64,000 nucleotides of DNA. Origin: Eurosta solidaginis (Eukaryota; Arthropoda; Insecta; Diptera; Tephritidae). Both the position numbers and the translations under genes were made by a program. The notes below the pieces were generated by a model. The model was given only the letters and a program-made list of their open reading frames with translations. It did no database searches and was not told the origin of the DNA. Of the stretch, positions 32,821 to 45,754 are shown piece by piece; position 1 is the stretch's first letter, and each line of letters starts with the position of its first letter. Location of the stretch: positions 378,525,601 through 378,589,600 of the forward strand of contig NC_090319.1 of NCBI RefSeq assembly GCF_040869045.1, in the 5' to 3' direction.

Positions 32821-34197
32821 GCACTATACTGCTTTGTTTATATGGCCTATACGCAAGCTGTCACGAGGCTTGAAGCCCCTTTGAAGTTGCTTATGCTACA
32901 TTCTGCTGGCGGGATGTTCAGCATGGTATGGAATGCTGCTGTCGAGGTGGTTTTTACGAATCTTGTTATCCTTATCATTGATTTGTAAGGAACAGTTTAA
33001 CAACAAATTATTTCTTTCCTTTTGAAAAACTGCTTTAACTTTCACCCTTGTATATAAACAGGTTAAATGACACAATACAACAAACGTTAGAATATTTTCC
33101 TGCAACAGGGTAGCCTAAAAGGAACTCCGTAGATATCGTTTTCGCTGAACGTTCTTATAGTCCAGCACTTATAGAATAGGGAGTGATAAAGGGTTTGACT
33201 AGAGAGTTAAAATTTTGGTGCCCAAAAAAATATTATTAACAACATGTTGCATAGCACTTAGCAACTTCCTAATACCTCCAGAAATAATGTGAAAAAGTGT
33301 TGGAAGCAGAAACGGTGGAACTTCCAATTGTTAGTAGGAAGCGTTGGTTTTTTATAAGGACCCATATAGATTATGAATCAAATCCTTAAGTGTTCAGTCT
33401 TCTGTACACATGGCCTAAAATACCTTGCCACTAGTTTGGCCTTAATAGGCAAATTATTTTTTAAGAATAAATAAGATAAGCTGGAATATAAGCTTGTTTA
33501 TAAAAAATATATGTACGTGATAACACCTTTCAGAAAAATGTCACAACCCCAAAAGATTATACATTGCCGCCATTAGCGGATACCTAATACAGTATTTTTA
33601 TATCGAGCTATCGCAATTTCATTTGCCTTGTTGTGACTTTTGTTATAGTGTGTGTGCATTTGGACCCCCGATAATTTTTTTTATCAATGAATTACATTAT
33701 ATATCGGCACGCAGGCTGGTCTGTGTATAACTGGAAGCTAATGAATGTCACGTGGCCCTTTGTCATTAATTGAGTTTTGTAAAAAGTTAATTGCGCTTCA
33801 TGTGCAGAAATAAAATAAGGTCAACCAGATCTAGCACAAAAAACGTATTAAATAAATTATATTTGAAATAAAAAGGATTTGGGTGAAGATCATAATAATA
33901 TACGAAATTACACAAATCTGTTGGCTATAGCAAAATCAAAAAAAAAAAAAAAAAAAAAAATAGTCTGTGTAGATTAAAATTGAAAGTTGACGCAGGTTCA
34001 AAGCTGTTTGAAACTTTTGTTTGAGCTACAAAACTACTTATCGTATATTTGGTAGAGAGATATTATATGATGGTACAGGAGTGGGGGTGGGAGTGGTAAT
34101 CAGAACGGGTGTGGGAAAAGGAGAAGAAGTTTGAGGGGAAGAGTACGCGGGAGTGGCATCAGTAGGGAGACTTGAATGGGAAAGGGGTTTTTTCACG
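32821..34197. other. No gene recognised
   Basis: AT-rich; an A run lies at about 33939-33960. A purine-rich, G-run stretch at 34075-34190 resembles the purine-rich part of the Helitron at 39220-39475 in style only. Confidence 0.4.
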
Positions 34198-34269
34198 GAA
34201 GTACCCCATACAATTGAAACAGTTATAAAAATCGAAGTACCCCATACTATTGAAACAGTTATAAAAATC
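34198..34269. repeat. Tandem duplication, 2 x 36 bp
   Basis: Two adjacent 36-bp units 'gaagtaccccatac...' differing at one base (a/t). A simple recent duplication. Confidence 0.9.
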
Positions 34270-34857
34270 TGATGTCACAACGAGGAGCAAAGAATACGTT
34301 TTTTTCCATTAAATGCTTTTAAGATCTAGTTTAATGCATGATGTATGTGCATGTGTAATTAAATTTCATTTTTAAATAACATCCTTGCTTTGATAAAATC
34401 ATCTTGACGATAGTGCATTTTTAATTAATTACCAAGCTTATCAATTTGTCGTTGGTTTATTATATAGTTCTTAAGTCATTTGGTTGATTGGGTTACTTCA
34501 TTATTAAAACAGCTTTAAAGCTTAACCGGTTCAGTGTGGTGAATTAGTATAGACTACACCCAAACTTACTTTTTACAACACAAAGATGGTGAAGATAAAA
34601 AAAATTTCACCTGCTATAAGAGGCTTTACCAAAGAGGGCAACAAATATGTTACACATACGCAATGACATCCTTAACCAATTAAGTGAGAAATTAATTAAC
34701 ATAATTTTGAAATTGGTAATAATCTCCTTTTGAGCCAACATTTTCTAGTCGTTATTTATTATACATACATAAATGTAGGAGTTGCTCAAATTGTCACTAC
34801 AAAGAATTTAGCCAAAACTGAACTTAGGTTCAAGTAGGTACGTGATACCAGGGATTT
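34270..34857. other. No gene recognised
   Basis: AT-rich, no domain or repeat match. Confidence 0.4.
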
Positions 34858-34888
34858 GGGCTAACCAGTGGCGTAGTGAGGTTTTCTT

Positions 34889-37385
34889 AGGTTAGGTTAG
34901 GTGGTAGCTGCCCTGATAAGGATAGCTCACTTGGACAACACGAAAGTCCGTTGTGATACCACATATACTAAAAATAACGGTGACTTAGATCTAGCTACTT
35001 AGAGAATCGTTGGGTAGCAACGATAAAGCGCCGAATGTTACCGATCTCAACTTTGGATAAATCCTCTGGAGGTCAAAGTGAGTCGCGACCGAAGTACTTT
35101 CGCCTAGTTCTGGCAAAAGCTGGGCAATCAAGCATAAAGTGATTTGGTGATTCCACCGCACCATCCTCCATACAGCTGCAGCAGGATGGAGTTTCCGGTA
35201 TATTGAGACGTACCGCATGGATACCCATGGATACCCATGGGATAGTGCCCTGTCAAAACCCCAATGACCATTGATAGGTGACTTTTAGTGAACTCAATTA
35301 TTTCAGCAGACCTCCTGCCATCTAATTTCGGCCAGAAATATCTTGCTACTCTACAAGACGTGGTGTCCGCCTAACTTTTGCTGAGCTGACTCGAGGCCCA
35401 GCTAGGGTCGAGGTCAGCGGAATCCCGAAATCCCTACAGCCATCTTCATCCGCTTCAGTTGTACCGATGCGGGCTAAGAGATCCGCTAGACAGTTACCCG
35501 GGATATCACTATGGCACGGGAACCAGATAATCTTAATTGTAAAATAATTCGATGAAATCGCAAGCGAGGTCAGGCACCCCAGACCAGCCTCGATCGTACT
35601 GTAGTTGCACTCAAGGCCTTGATAGCCGCTTTGCTATCAGAGTAGATGTTAAATTCCCTAACCGTAGTAGCACTGGATAGCATTTCATCCACCGCACACT
35701 TAATCGCAGCAACTTCCGCTTGGAATACACTGTAGTGATCAGCCAACTTGTGGATTACATTTAGCTCTTGAGAAAATACCCCCCACCAACCTTTCCGTCC
35801 AAAATTCGACCCATCCGTGAACAAGTTAACCGGTCCCATGCCCCAGATAATTCCTCTTCCCCACTTCTGTCTCAGTGGAATGACTGGGGTGAAAGTTGTA
35901 TAGTGAGCAGTTATCGGCATACAATAGTCCGTTCTGTACGGGATAAAATCGAAACTGGAAAGAAGTTTCGAGTGTTCAAAGTCAGAAACCCCATAGCCCA
36001 TATCACGAAGCCTGACCAACGACCTTGCCGCGGCCGCCTTTCCCGCAATATCTATTGTATATATGTTCAGAATGACGTTCAGTGCCAAGGTAGGTGTTGT
36101 TCTGAGAGCGCAACTGATACCGATCAGCGCCGTCCGTTACACTGACATTAACATTTGGGAGGTGCTCGCTGTGTCCAGTGCCTTCCACCAGACCAGCAGA
36201 ATTGGTTTGACCATCATCTCATAAAGCCAGTGTACTACTCCTGGCGAGAGTCCCCATCACTTTCCGATAGCCCTCTGCAGCAGTACAAGACAACAGCGGC
36301 CTTCCTGACCCTATCTTCCATATTGGGACTCCAAGACAGTTTCTTGTCCAAAACAATCCTTGTACGCATACAAAAAAGGTTGCCGAAGCACATACTGAAG
36401 CGCATCACTCGATTAACTCAGTGCATCGCCGTGCAGATGTTGCCTTCGCGCTTTACTAACATGCGTAAAATGCCTACATACTACACAAGCACAACGCTTT
36501 GTTCGCATGATCTGGAAGTCTCCCATCCATAGTACTCCAAGGTAGGACATAGATGTAACTATTCTAGATTGCATAGTCCAGAAGACAATTATAAACATGT
36601 AAAATAGTTTTAAGTTAGGCTTAGGAAAGCCGTAATAAATAAATACATTTACAATATTAAACCCTATCAGAAAGTACCAACGGTACCCCTCCAATCGAAG
36701 GAGTTCTGAAATCGGGCATCTTATATCCCATTGTAAAAAGAACCAATTCCGTTTTTCTCGGGCTGACCGCCAATCCACATGATTCAACCCACCTAGCCAC
36801 AGTATCCAGGTAGCCCTGCAGAACATGGCGCAGGGTGCCCAGAAATTTGCCTCTGACTAGGATAGCGAGGTCATCTGCATTGGCAACCACCCGACAACCA
36901 TTGGCGTCCAGCTCCACAAGAAGCTCGTTGACTACCACAACCCAGAGCAGAGGAGATAGGACCCTGTGACGTGCCCCTGCACACCTTCCTCTTAATTATG
37001 GACCCTCCCCACTCCGCTGCGACAATTCTGCCACATAGAAGTTTGCTAATAAATTCAACCAGAGCCGCCTCGACTCCTAAACCCACCAGAACTCTTCGAT
37101 TGCCCTCGGTAAGACATTGTTAAAAGCCCCCTCGATGTCTAGAAAGGCACCTAGAGCAAACTTTTGTGTTCTATGGACTCCTCTATTTGCTTTACAATCG
37201 AATGGAGAGCCTTTTCCGTCGATCTGCCTTTGCAGTACGCACGCTGTGAAGCCGACAGTAACCCCCGAGGTATCCTTACCCGTAGGTACAGGTCAATAAA
37301 CCGCTCAAACGTCTTAAGAAGAGACGACGAGAGATTGATTAGCCTAATTCTTAGGTGATAAATGAGAGCTTCTGCCGGCCTTCGA
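34889..37385 (-). pseudogene. LOA/Jockey-like non-LTR element, 5'-truncated, RT plus RNase H
   Basis: Minus strand, 5' to 3': GAFLDIEGAFNNVL (about 37130), VLSPLLWVVVVNELL (36950), NADDLAILVRGKF where YADD is expected (36880), ESCGLAVSPRKTELVLF (36770), VHWLYEMMVKPILL (36230), RNase H with NLFTDGSNF (35830), IYSDSKAAIKAL (35640) and WFPCHSDIPGNCLADLLA (35490), and a C-terminal cluster CCSCMEDGAVESPNHFMLDC (35160). Many frameshifts and stops. The Tyr-to-Asn change in the catalytic motif would by itself be disabling. The 3' tail is a (TAACC)-like repeat near 34889. A 10-bp TSD 'aggttttctt' (34879-34888 and 37386-37395) shows it inserted into the hAT. Clade by motif style only. Confidence 0.85.
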
Positions 37386-37395
37386 AGGTTTTCTT

Positions 37396-38249
37396 GCGCC
37401 CATGGCTAAATATTTTTTTGCTGAATGTACGTTCGTAGATGGCAATTGATATTGAGATAGTATTTGCAGAGCTACTCCCAAGTTTGGAAAACCATCTTCT
37501 CCATACAAGATTGCAAATGTAAGTTATTCTAAAGGAGTTTTAGGTTCAATTTCTTTTCTACTGCGAAGTAATATTTTGCAATCACATATTTCGATAAAAA
37601 GTTCTGTTCCATCGAAATCTGTATTATACATTTCACCTTAGCTCTTACAATTTCTTTCTAGTCGTTATTATCCTTGTTTAACAAATTTCCAACGTCTAAG
37701 AGAAATTCAAATATAAAATTAAGGTCATTTAGTAGGGTAAATCTTGTACGTATTTCTTGTTGGAGACAATCGAGAACACTTTCCATAATGCGAGAAATTT
37801 CACATTCTGCGGAATGACCAATATCTCTAGTCGATACTCCCGGCATTTGTAGGCGCCTTCTTACACGTTTTACTATATCAATTTCCCATTGTTCACAAAG
37901 ATACTTCGGTTTTTCTATTGCTTATTTAGAGAGAGTGTCTCAAATTTCTTATAGTTCAGTCGCTAATGATTTAAGATCATGATACGCTTCTCTTTTTAGC
38001 TTCGCTTCTGATGTTACTTGTGGTGTTAGTGTCCTCTGCTAATTGTTCTATGTGTTCTTGTATTCTGGCGCTCCATCGTGTTTCAGATTCACGTTTGACA
38101 GTTTTTGTTAAAGCATTTTTTAATAATTCACATCGTAATGTTGGTCGTGAGAAAAAAAGATATATGCTTTCAATTATTCCACAAACTGTCGCAATTTTTC
38201 CGGATATATACATGCACTTTTTAGTATTAAATTTTTTTTTAGAAATCAA
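37396..38249 (-). pseudogene. hAT transposase, C-terminal part (ZMYM1-like group)
   Basis: Minus strand. 38249-37977 has FFSRPTLRCELL and SETRWSARIQEH, a conserved block of hAT transposases related to ZMYM1-type proteins. 37846-37658 continues with DIGHSAECEI and a helical stretch. Near 37500-37420, FPNLGVALQI is followed after a frameshift by SIAIYERTFSK, the C-terminal dimerisation motif (normally ASxERxFSxLK). The N-terminal zinc finger and the first catalytic residues are missing, and the reading frame is broken several times. Confidence 0.75.
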
Positions 38250-38503
38250 TATTTTCTGAAATCAGTTATAATAAAAATACAAATTAGCCAGGAAGTTCTG
38301 CTCTGCGGACCATTTGGCGCCCCTGTGACTAACGCCCGGCGCAAGATGTCTACCCTCACTACGCCACTGGAGCTAAGCTTGAAATTTTCCCATTTTCACA
38401 TACTTTTAATACAATTTTCCAACCTAACTCACGATCTTGGTAAAATATGCACAGCTTTATCTATTGCGGGTGAAACGCACTTAACAAAAATAAAACTAAA
38501 TTA

Positions 38504-39551
38504 ATCTTTATATATAAAAATCACGTGTCACATTGTTTGTCCGCGATGGACTCCTAAACTACTGAACCGATTTTGAATTTGTTTTGCACCCCGTGTGTAG
38601 TTTGATCTAACTTCAAATATAGGATAGGTTATATCTCAGTTTATAGTCGCAATATTATTTTATTGCAAATTTATCTATAAAATGTTACGTATACGCACCG
38701 GCACTCATATTTTCAGGTGGTGCGGATATACTTCCGTGTAATTGGTTTGTATAAAGCTGTTGATGAGTGCTTTAGTAGAGGGTAATTTTCATACCCCTGG
38801 GTGACTAGGGTCTCGAGATATAGGCCAAAACGTGGGCCCGTGAACGCCTAGACAGTGTTTTTACATTATGGGTATCAAATTGAAGCTGTTGATGTGTGCT
38901 TTAGTACAGAGTAAGTTTTATACCGCTGGGTGACAAGGGTCTCGAGATATAGGCCAAAACATGGACGCGGATACCCCTAGAATGTGTGTGTATTAAGGAT
39001 ATCAAATGTCAAATCAGCTGTTGATGTGTGCTTTTCATTGCGATATTCGATTTAGTCGCGTCAACCAGGCAAAACTGATAAACATGCATGCGAAACCGAA
39101 ACAAAGATATGAATTAATAATACCCACATACCTATTTACATCCGTCCTATTCGATTTGCCTAAAATTTGGTATATAAATGTGCCTATCTAAGTATTTACG
39201 ATCCTTTTTTCCGGAAAGTCTGGGATTAGGACTAGGACTGGGACTGAGACTCGGAGTGGGACTGGGACTGGAACAAAATACATACCACCCTCTGGGACAG
39301 GCAATAAGGGATGAAGAAGAATGACAAGAACGTGAGAGAAGAGAAAAAAGAGAAGAAGGAGACTGAGAAAGAAATAGAATGAGACGAATATGGGGATAGA
39401 TGAAGGGAAAAATACGGAGGAAGGAGTAAATAAAAGGATCAGGAAAATGTGAAGAGGGTGGGGGGAGGGCAGAGTTATACGGAAAAATCTTATTAAAATG
39501 TATGCAGATAGGCCAAATTTGAGGCAGAACAACGTCGGCCGGGTCTGCTAG
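38504..39551 (+). mobile_element. Non-autonomous canonical Helitron, 1048 bp
   Basis: Begins TC ('tctttatatataaaaatcac') after A and ends CTAG ('gggtctgctag') before T, the canonical Helitron termini with insertion between A and T. The 5' region has 'ctcctaaactactgaaccg', common in insect Helitrons as I recall them. It holds just over two units of a roughly 126-bp repeat (38740-39000), then a (GGGACT)-rich tract (39217-39270) and a purine-rich region. No Rep/helicase. The 3' region 'acaacgtcggccgggtc' can form a small stem. Confidence 0.8.
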
Positions 39552-39577
39552 TAAATTAAATAATTATTTGGCGACCT

Positions 39578-39650
39578 TTATTTAATAACTCTGAGATAGT
39601 TTTGCCGGCTCGAGGTCAAATATTGATTTTATAATAAAAACGGCAAAGTT
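39578..39650. mobile_element. Inverted-repeat element, left arm
   Basis: Reverse complement of 41989-42058 (shared 'gtcaaatattgattttata' and 'gttttgccgg'). The DINE-A copy at 39769 sits between the arms. Confidence 0.75.
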
Positions 39651-39768
39651 CTACTGAGTAGAAAGTTCCGCGTCAAACAGGACGGACATGTAAAACAAAA
39701 TTTCCCTTGATGATGATTACCGAAGTTGTAAACGAAATATATTGGAACACAAAATTAAAAACTATGTT

Positions 39769-41988
39769 GTTATACTCAGTTGAGCAGAGTTCACAGAGTA
39801 TATTAACATTGATTGGATAACGGTTGGTTGTACAGGTATAAAGGAATCGAGATAGATATAGACTTCCATATATCAAAATCATCAGTATCGAAAAAAATTC
39901 GATTGAGCCATGTCCGTCCGTCCGTCCGTCCGTCCGTCTGTCCGTTAACACGATAACTTGAGTAAATTTTGAGGTATCTTGATGAAATTTGGTATGTGGG
40001 TTTCTGGGCGCTCATCTCAGATCGCTATTTAAAATGAACGATATCGGATAATAACCACGCCCACTTTTTCGATATGGAAATTTCGAAAAATCGAAAAAGT
40101 GCGATAATTCATTACCAGATACGGATTAAGCTATGAAACTTGGTAGATGAGTTGAACTTATGACGCAGAAAGAAAATTAGTAAAATTTTGGACAACGGGC
40201 GTGGCACCGCCCACTTTTAAAAGAAGGTAATTTAGAAGTTTTGCAAGCAGTAATTTGGCAGTCGTTGAAGATATCATGATGAAATTTGGCAGGAACGTTA
40301 CTCTTATTACTATATGTCTGCTTAATAAAAATTAGCAAAATCGGAGAACGACCACGCCCACTTTAAAAAAAAAATAATTTTTAATTCAAATTTTAAAAGA
40401 AAAGTTAATATCTTTACAGTATATAAGTAAATTATGCCAACATTCAAATCCAGTAATGTTATGGTGCAACAAAATACAAAAATAAATGAAAATTTCAAAA
40501 TGGGCGTGGCTCCGCCCTTTTCATTTAATTTCTCTAGGATACTTTTAATGCAATAAGTCGAACAAAAATTTACCAATCCTTGTGAAATTTGGTAGAGGCT
40601 TAGATTCTAGGACGATAATTATTTTCTGTGAAAAAGGGCGAAATCGGTTGAAGCCACACCCAGTTTTTATACACAGTCGACCGTCTGTCCTTCCGCTCGG
40701 CCGTTAACACGATAACTTGAGCAAAAATCGATATATCTTTACTAAACTCAGTTCACGTACTTATCTGAACTCACTTTGTATTGGTGTAAAAAATGGCCGA
40801 AATCCGACTATGACCACGCCCACTTTTTCGATATCGAAAATTACGAAAAATGAAAAAAATGCCATAATTATATACCAAATACGAAAAAAGGGATGAAACA
40901 TGGTAATTGTATTGGTCTATGACGCAAAATATAACTTTAGAAGAAACTTAGTAAAATGGGTGTGACACCTATCATATTAAGTAGAAGATAATGAAAGAGT
41001 TATGCAGGGCGAAATCAAAGCCCTTGGAATATTGCAGGAATTCTGTTCGTGGTGTTACATATATAAATAAATTAGCGGTACCCAACAGATGATGTTCTGG
41101 GTCACCCTGGTCCACATTTTGGTCGATATCTCGAAAACGCCTTCACATATACAACTAAGGGCCACTCCCTTTTAGAACCCTCATTAATACCTTTAATTTG
41201 ATATCCATATCGTACAAACACATTCTATAGTCACCCCTGGTCCACGTTTATGACGATATCTCGAAAAGGCGTCCACCTATAGAACTAAGGCCCGCTCCCT
41301 TTTAAAATACTCATTAAAACCTTTCATTTGATACCCATATCGTACAAACAAATTCTAGAGGCACCCCTGGACCACCTTTTTGGCGATACCTTGAAAAGGC
41401 ATCCACCTATAGAACTAAGGCCCACTCCCTTTTAAAATACTCATTAGCACCTTTTATTTGATACCCATATCGTACAAACAAATTCTAGAGTCACCCCTGG
41501 TCCACCTTTATAGTGATATCCCGAAAAGGCATCCACCCATAGAACTAAGGCCTACTCCCTTTTAAAATACTCATTAGCACTTTTCATTTGATACCCATAG
41601 AGTACAAAAAAATTCTAGAGTCACCCCTGGTCCACCTTTATGGCGATATCTCGAAAAGGCGTCCACATATAGAACTAAGGCCCACGCCCTCTTAAAATGC
41701 TCATTAACACCTTTCATTTGATACTCATATCGTACAAACAAATTCTAGAGTCACCCCTGGTCCATCTTTATGGCGATATCTCGAAAAAGCGTCCATCTAT
41801 AGAACTTAGGCCCACTTCCTCTTAAAATACTCTTTAATACCTTTCATTTGATACACATGTCATACAAACACATTCCAGGGTTACCCTAGGTTCTTTTTAC
41901 AACATGGTGATTTTCCCTTACTTTGTCTCCACAGCTCTCAACTGAGTATGTAATGTTCGGTTACACCCGAACTTAGCCTTCCTTACAT
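39769..41988 (+). mobile_element. DINE-A element, full length
   Basis: 5' end 'tatactcagttgagcag', block with (GTCY)n at 39912-39945, unique region with 'ccacgcccac' words, tandem units of roughly 122 bp from about 41080 to 41880, sub-terminal 'ctcaactgagtatg', hairpin 'gttcggttacacccgaac' (about 41956-41973) and terminus 'cttccttacat'. It lies inside an older inverted-repeat element, next to its right arm. Confidence 0.82.
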
Positions 41989-42058
41989 GTTTTTATTATA
42001 AAATCAATATTTGACTTCGAACCGGCAAAACCATCTCTGAGTAAATAAATAAATGTAA
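41989..42058. mobile_element. Inverted-repeat element, right arm
   Basis: Inverse of 39578-39650, directly abutting the 3' end of the DINE-A insertion. Confidence 0.75.
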
Positions 42059-43115
42059 ATTAAAAAAATTATCTAAATTTTTTTGTTTGAAACAGAATAA
42101 TCCTTGTTTAATAATTTAATATAACGGTACTAAACTTTTAAACGAAATTGTATGTGTATGTACATTACACTGGGACAGACAACAATGTTTTCTTTGTATG
42201 TATGTATGTATGTAAAAAAAATATTATTGGACTTCTAATCTAAGCTATAGTAAAAAAGTCACACTAAGATTAAAAAAACACCAATTCATAGACATCGCAT
42301 AGCGCAGCTTGCCAAATACATACAAAACGATTTCTTTATTCATTTCACTGGACAGCTTGTAAGTTGGTAAGAATGTGAAGGCATTGGGACAACGTCGCCA
42401 TTCACATTGCAATTCAGTAGCGCCATTCTGTAATCTATCATAATTTTCATATCCTAAAATCCCATTTTCGTATTATAGCGAAAGTCCTCAAAGGAATGTA
42501 ATAAAATAAACCAACACTAGCAAATCGCCTTTTATATTTGGATTTGTACATACATACATACATTTGTATATCTTAACTTAACTAGATTGTCACTGAAAAC
42601 ATGTTTTCGTTAGTGATTTTGACATGCTCGATAGAGATATCGGATTTATCGAGTCATTTCTTTTTTGTTTTGTATGAAATTTATAGTAAAGAGCTTTAGA
42701 AGATTGCTAAATGGATGGGACCAGATTAAAGTTAAAGACGTATAGTAATATCCTGTCGTTTTACTCAGCGGCGAGGAGAAAGTCCAAAAAGCATCAGCCG
42801 AACCTTCCCTATTTGGCATAAATTACCAAAAATGTTCTAAATGAATTTTGCGGCCAAACTCATAGCTTGTGAACTACTCAACAATAAATACTGTAAAAAG
42901 ACTGACAAATATTTAAAAGCCACGACGAAAATCCCTCCAGTTTTATCTATCCTGGTGATTTGAATTATTTTAGATACTTCTTAAGCTTAAAATCTTTATT
43001 TTCTTCTTCTAATTGTCCTTCTTCTTGTGTTGTATTTTTAAAGACACTCTCCGAAGGTGATTGGGAGATTTAACCGTGATGATGGTTTTTAAGCTTGATT
43101 ATGTCGGGAACGAAT
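42059..43115. other. No gene recognised
   Basis: Contains a short (GTAT)n tract at about 42198-42213. Otherwise unassigned AT-rich sequence. Confidence 0.45.
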
Positions 43116-43345
43116 GGCGGCCGCCGTGGTGTGGTGGTAACGTGCTGCTCCTAACACGCCGAAGAGCCTGGATTGATCAAAGCAACATCGAAAATTTAGA
43201 AAAGTTTTTATTTATGTATTTCTGCCATGAAAAGATTCTCAGTGAAAATTGATCAGCCTTGCAGATGCCGTTCGGAGTCGGGATAAAACATGTAGGTTCC
43301 TTCCCGCCAATCCCGGTCTTTAGAGGGGCTTTTCAAAGTAGTAGG
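43116..43345 (+). mobile_element. tRNA-derived SINE, truncated copy
   Basis: Head 'ggccgccgtggtgtggtgg' matches the head of the SINE at 59804-60166 (minus), including the pol III A-box region. The B-box region is decayed ('gagcctggattgatcaaagc'). The body shares 'agccttgcagatgccgttcg' with the other copy. Confidence 0.75.
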
Positions 43346-45754
43346 TAATTCAATAACTTTGGTCCTGAAGTCGTTCATTGAACTTTATATAACTTGTTGT
43401 TCATGTTGCTTATATGTGGGTAAGGAACGCTCCTATAACGGATTTGTTGATGTAGAGTTCTGGCATAAGACCTCAATCTCTTCCTACAATTTGTCTGCAT
43501 TCATAATATACTCCATAAATCTGTTCGACTCTAACACTTCAGCCTAGAATAAGAATGATGAATGCAAGATCACCTGGCTGTGTTACATAATGTAGGTATG
43601 CCTTGGAGAAAAACCTATTCGTAGGTATTCTCTACTGCAAACTGTAATTGCATGGAATTCTGGCTGAAAGATGATGAGATAGCATTCAATCGGTATCTTT
43701 TTTGGAAGTTCGCATGATAGAAGCCAGCAGCAGTTTTATCATCATCAAACTTTTATCCATCCGTGCCATGGGCGTTTATCGAATCTTTGTTTGCCAAATC
43801 GTTCTGTAAAAAATCGACTACTTAGTTAAATTTCCGTGAGATTTTGAGCTTAGAGGTCATTGCATCGCTAATTTGCCGTAAATAATCACCTATTAATATT
43901 CTTGTTATCTCCATATTTCCTGCCATATTGAAGAGATAAAGCTTTAAGGTATCTAGAAGTCTTAATGCACAAAGGCCTCTTTGAAATGAGGTCTTTGACA
44001 TTAGACTAGATGTTATTGGCATCAAAATATTATTAATTATTCGTATACCATTTTGGAAGACAGCTTCATTGTTGAGATAAAAAGTCTAGTGGGGTAGAAG
44101 AAAACCTTGGCTGCTATTTTTCATGGTCATCTATGACTGGGACTCATTGGAGGGGAATACAATCCCTTAGTTGGCTGAGTCCATAGGCGATAAGAAAAAA
44201 AAACGTTACGGAATTCCTTTTTTAACTTTTAAAGTTTTTCATGAACCAATTGCTATGGTTACCAATTTCATTGCAAATTGCTTAGGTAAAATAATCTGAA
44301 AGACATTTTCTTGAATAAAAAGTGCCTGTCATTTGGAAATGGACAAGAAAAGAATGGACTTCCTATATAATATTTATATACATTTATAGTTCTCGTGTCG
44401 CGTTGCTGACCCCAATGGATTTCCAAACTAGCCATAGGCCTTACGGCAGATAGCTTAGAGGCGAGAGAGGAAAGGAAAGTTGATATTGATTTAAAATTAA
44501 CAGGCAAATAACAGCATAAAAGTATTGAAGGCTGGACCTTGGTACAAAGTGCGTTAATTTTTATCGACGGTTCTTTCATTCTATCAACACTCAAATATCC
44601 CTCTTCCAAAAAATCGATTGCGGGTAGGACTGGTGGCCTGCACCAATATAAAGACGACCATTCAAACATTCATATAAATGCAATGACTTCTTTTCTTAGT
44701 ATCTACTTGTGGTGGTTTCGTCTGCTGCAATAATTCTTTTACAAAAGCCAACCCTTGTTCTTATACTTTATATGAATCCATATAAGTCTTTGTTTCTACT
44801 CAAAGGCTAAAATACGAGATGCTGGTATAAAAAATTTTATGATGTGAGCACTGCAAGGCAAGCCATAACAAAAATATTACAGTCAAAATGTTCATTCTCT
44901 GTGCAATTGTATTGTCCTTGCTTGTCTGTATGTGTGTATGCACGTTAAATGGGAGCAACAATCTTAAGAAGACGACGAAGGACGTTATAACACTTAAATT
45001 GACAGACATACAATTGAACGTTTAGCGATATGCAGCAGTAACTGGATATTCGGATATATCTCTAGGAGGTGGAATTGATCCAAAGATACGCAAGGCTATT
45101 TTGTTGATGGACGTTACATATATGTATAAGTATAAAATATATATATTTACATATATGAGTATGTAATATAAAAAAGCTTTCGTAGAGGATGACCGAACGC
45201 ATTGCGGCACCATGACAAGCGGCGATAAAAATGTCCACTTCGCTGGCTAATGTTTTTATTGTGTGTGGGTACGATATTTGAGACGATGGGTATCGCTGTC
45301 CAGACTTTGTGTAAATATAAAAATGTTAGACGCAAAAATATGATATGAAACCCAGTAGGAACGTTGGGTTAAGTAAAGAGCTTTATCACAATTATTATAC
45401 CCAGTAAGCAGAAGCGAGAAGACGGCGACGTTCAATGTATTTACCTGAACTACTTCTACTAAACTCGGTTTGCTTTCCAGCACTATCGGCATGGTAGGCG
45501 AGTACACACAGACACAAATTGAAAGAGAAGCTGATCCTGAATCTCCTACGATAGAGCCATGCATTTTTTTATTTATTTATTTACTTCCACTACCGATTTC
45601 TGGGATTTCAGTGAGACAAGTTCTATCAACCAAAGTGACCCATATTCATAGTTCATAGATTGTGATAATTGGTTTTATAACTACGTTTTTATGTGCAGAA
45701 TGCCATTTATTCATTAGGCTGCATAAGTCGAGTTCTAAAAAATAAGTGAGAAGT
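43346..45754. other. No gene recognised
   Basis: Moderately AT-rich. Frames such as 44268-44669 are open for up to 133 codons but show no domain, signal or homologous copy in the window. Confidence 0.45.

Larger units (their letters stand above)
34866..38369 (-). mobile_element. hAT transposon, internally deleted, with nested non-LTR element
   Basis: Outer ends 'cagtggcgtagtgagg' (34866) and its exact inverse (ending 38369) form a hAT TIR that extends imperfectly through 'cttgcgcc' on both sides. Flanking octamers 'gggctaac' and 'gagctaag' agree at 6 of 8 bases, an old TSD. Without the nested element it is about 1.0 kb and carries only part of a transposase. Confidence 0.8.

Noticed and set aside
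34075..34190. G-run purine-rich stretch as a G-quadruplex or Helitron fragment
   Set aside because: Runs of three or more G are too few and uneven to claim a quadruplex, and similarity to the Helitron interior is in composition only.
44268..44669. 133-codon minus frame
   Set aside because: No domain, no repeat relative, and composition like its surroundings.
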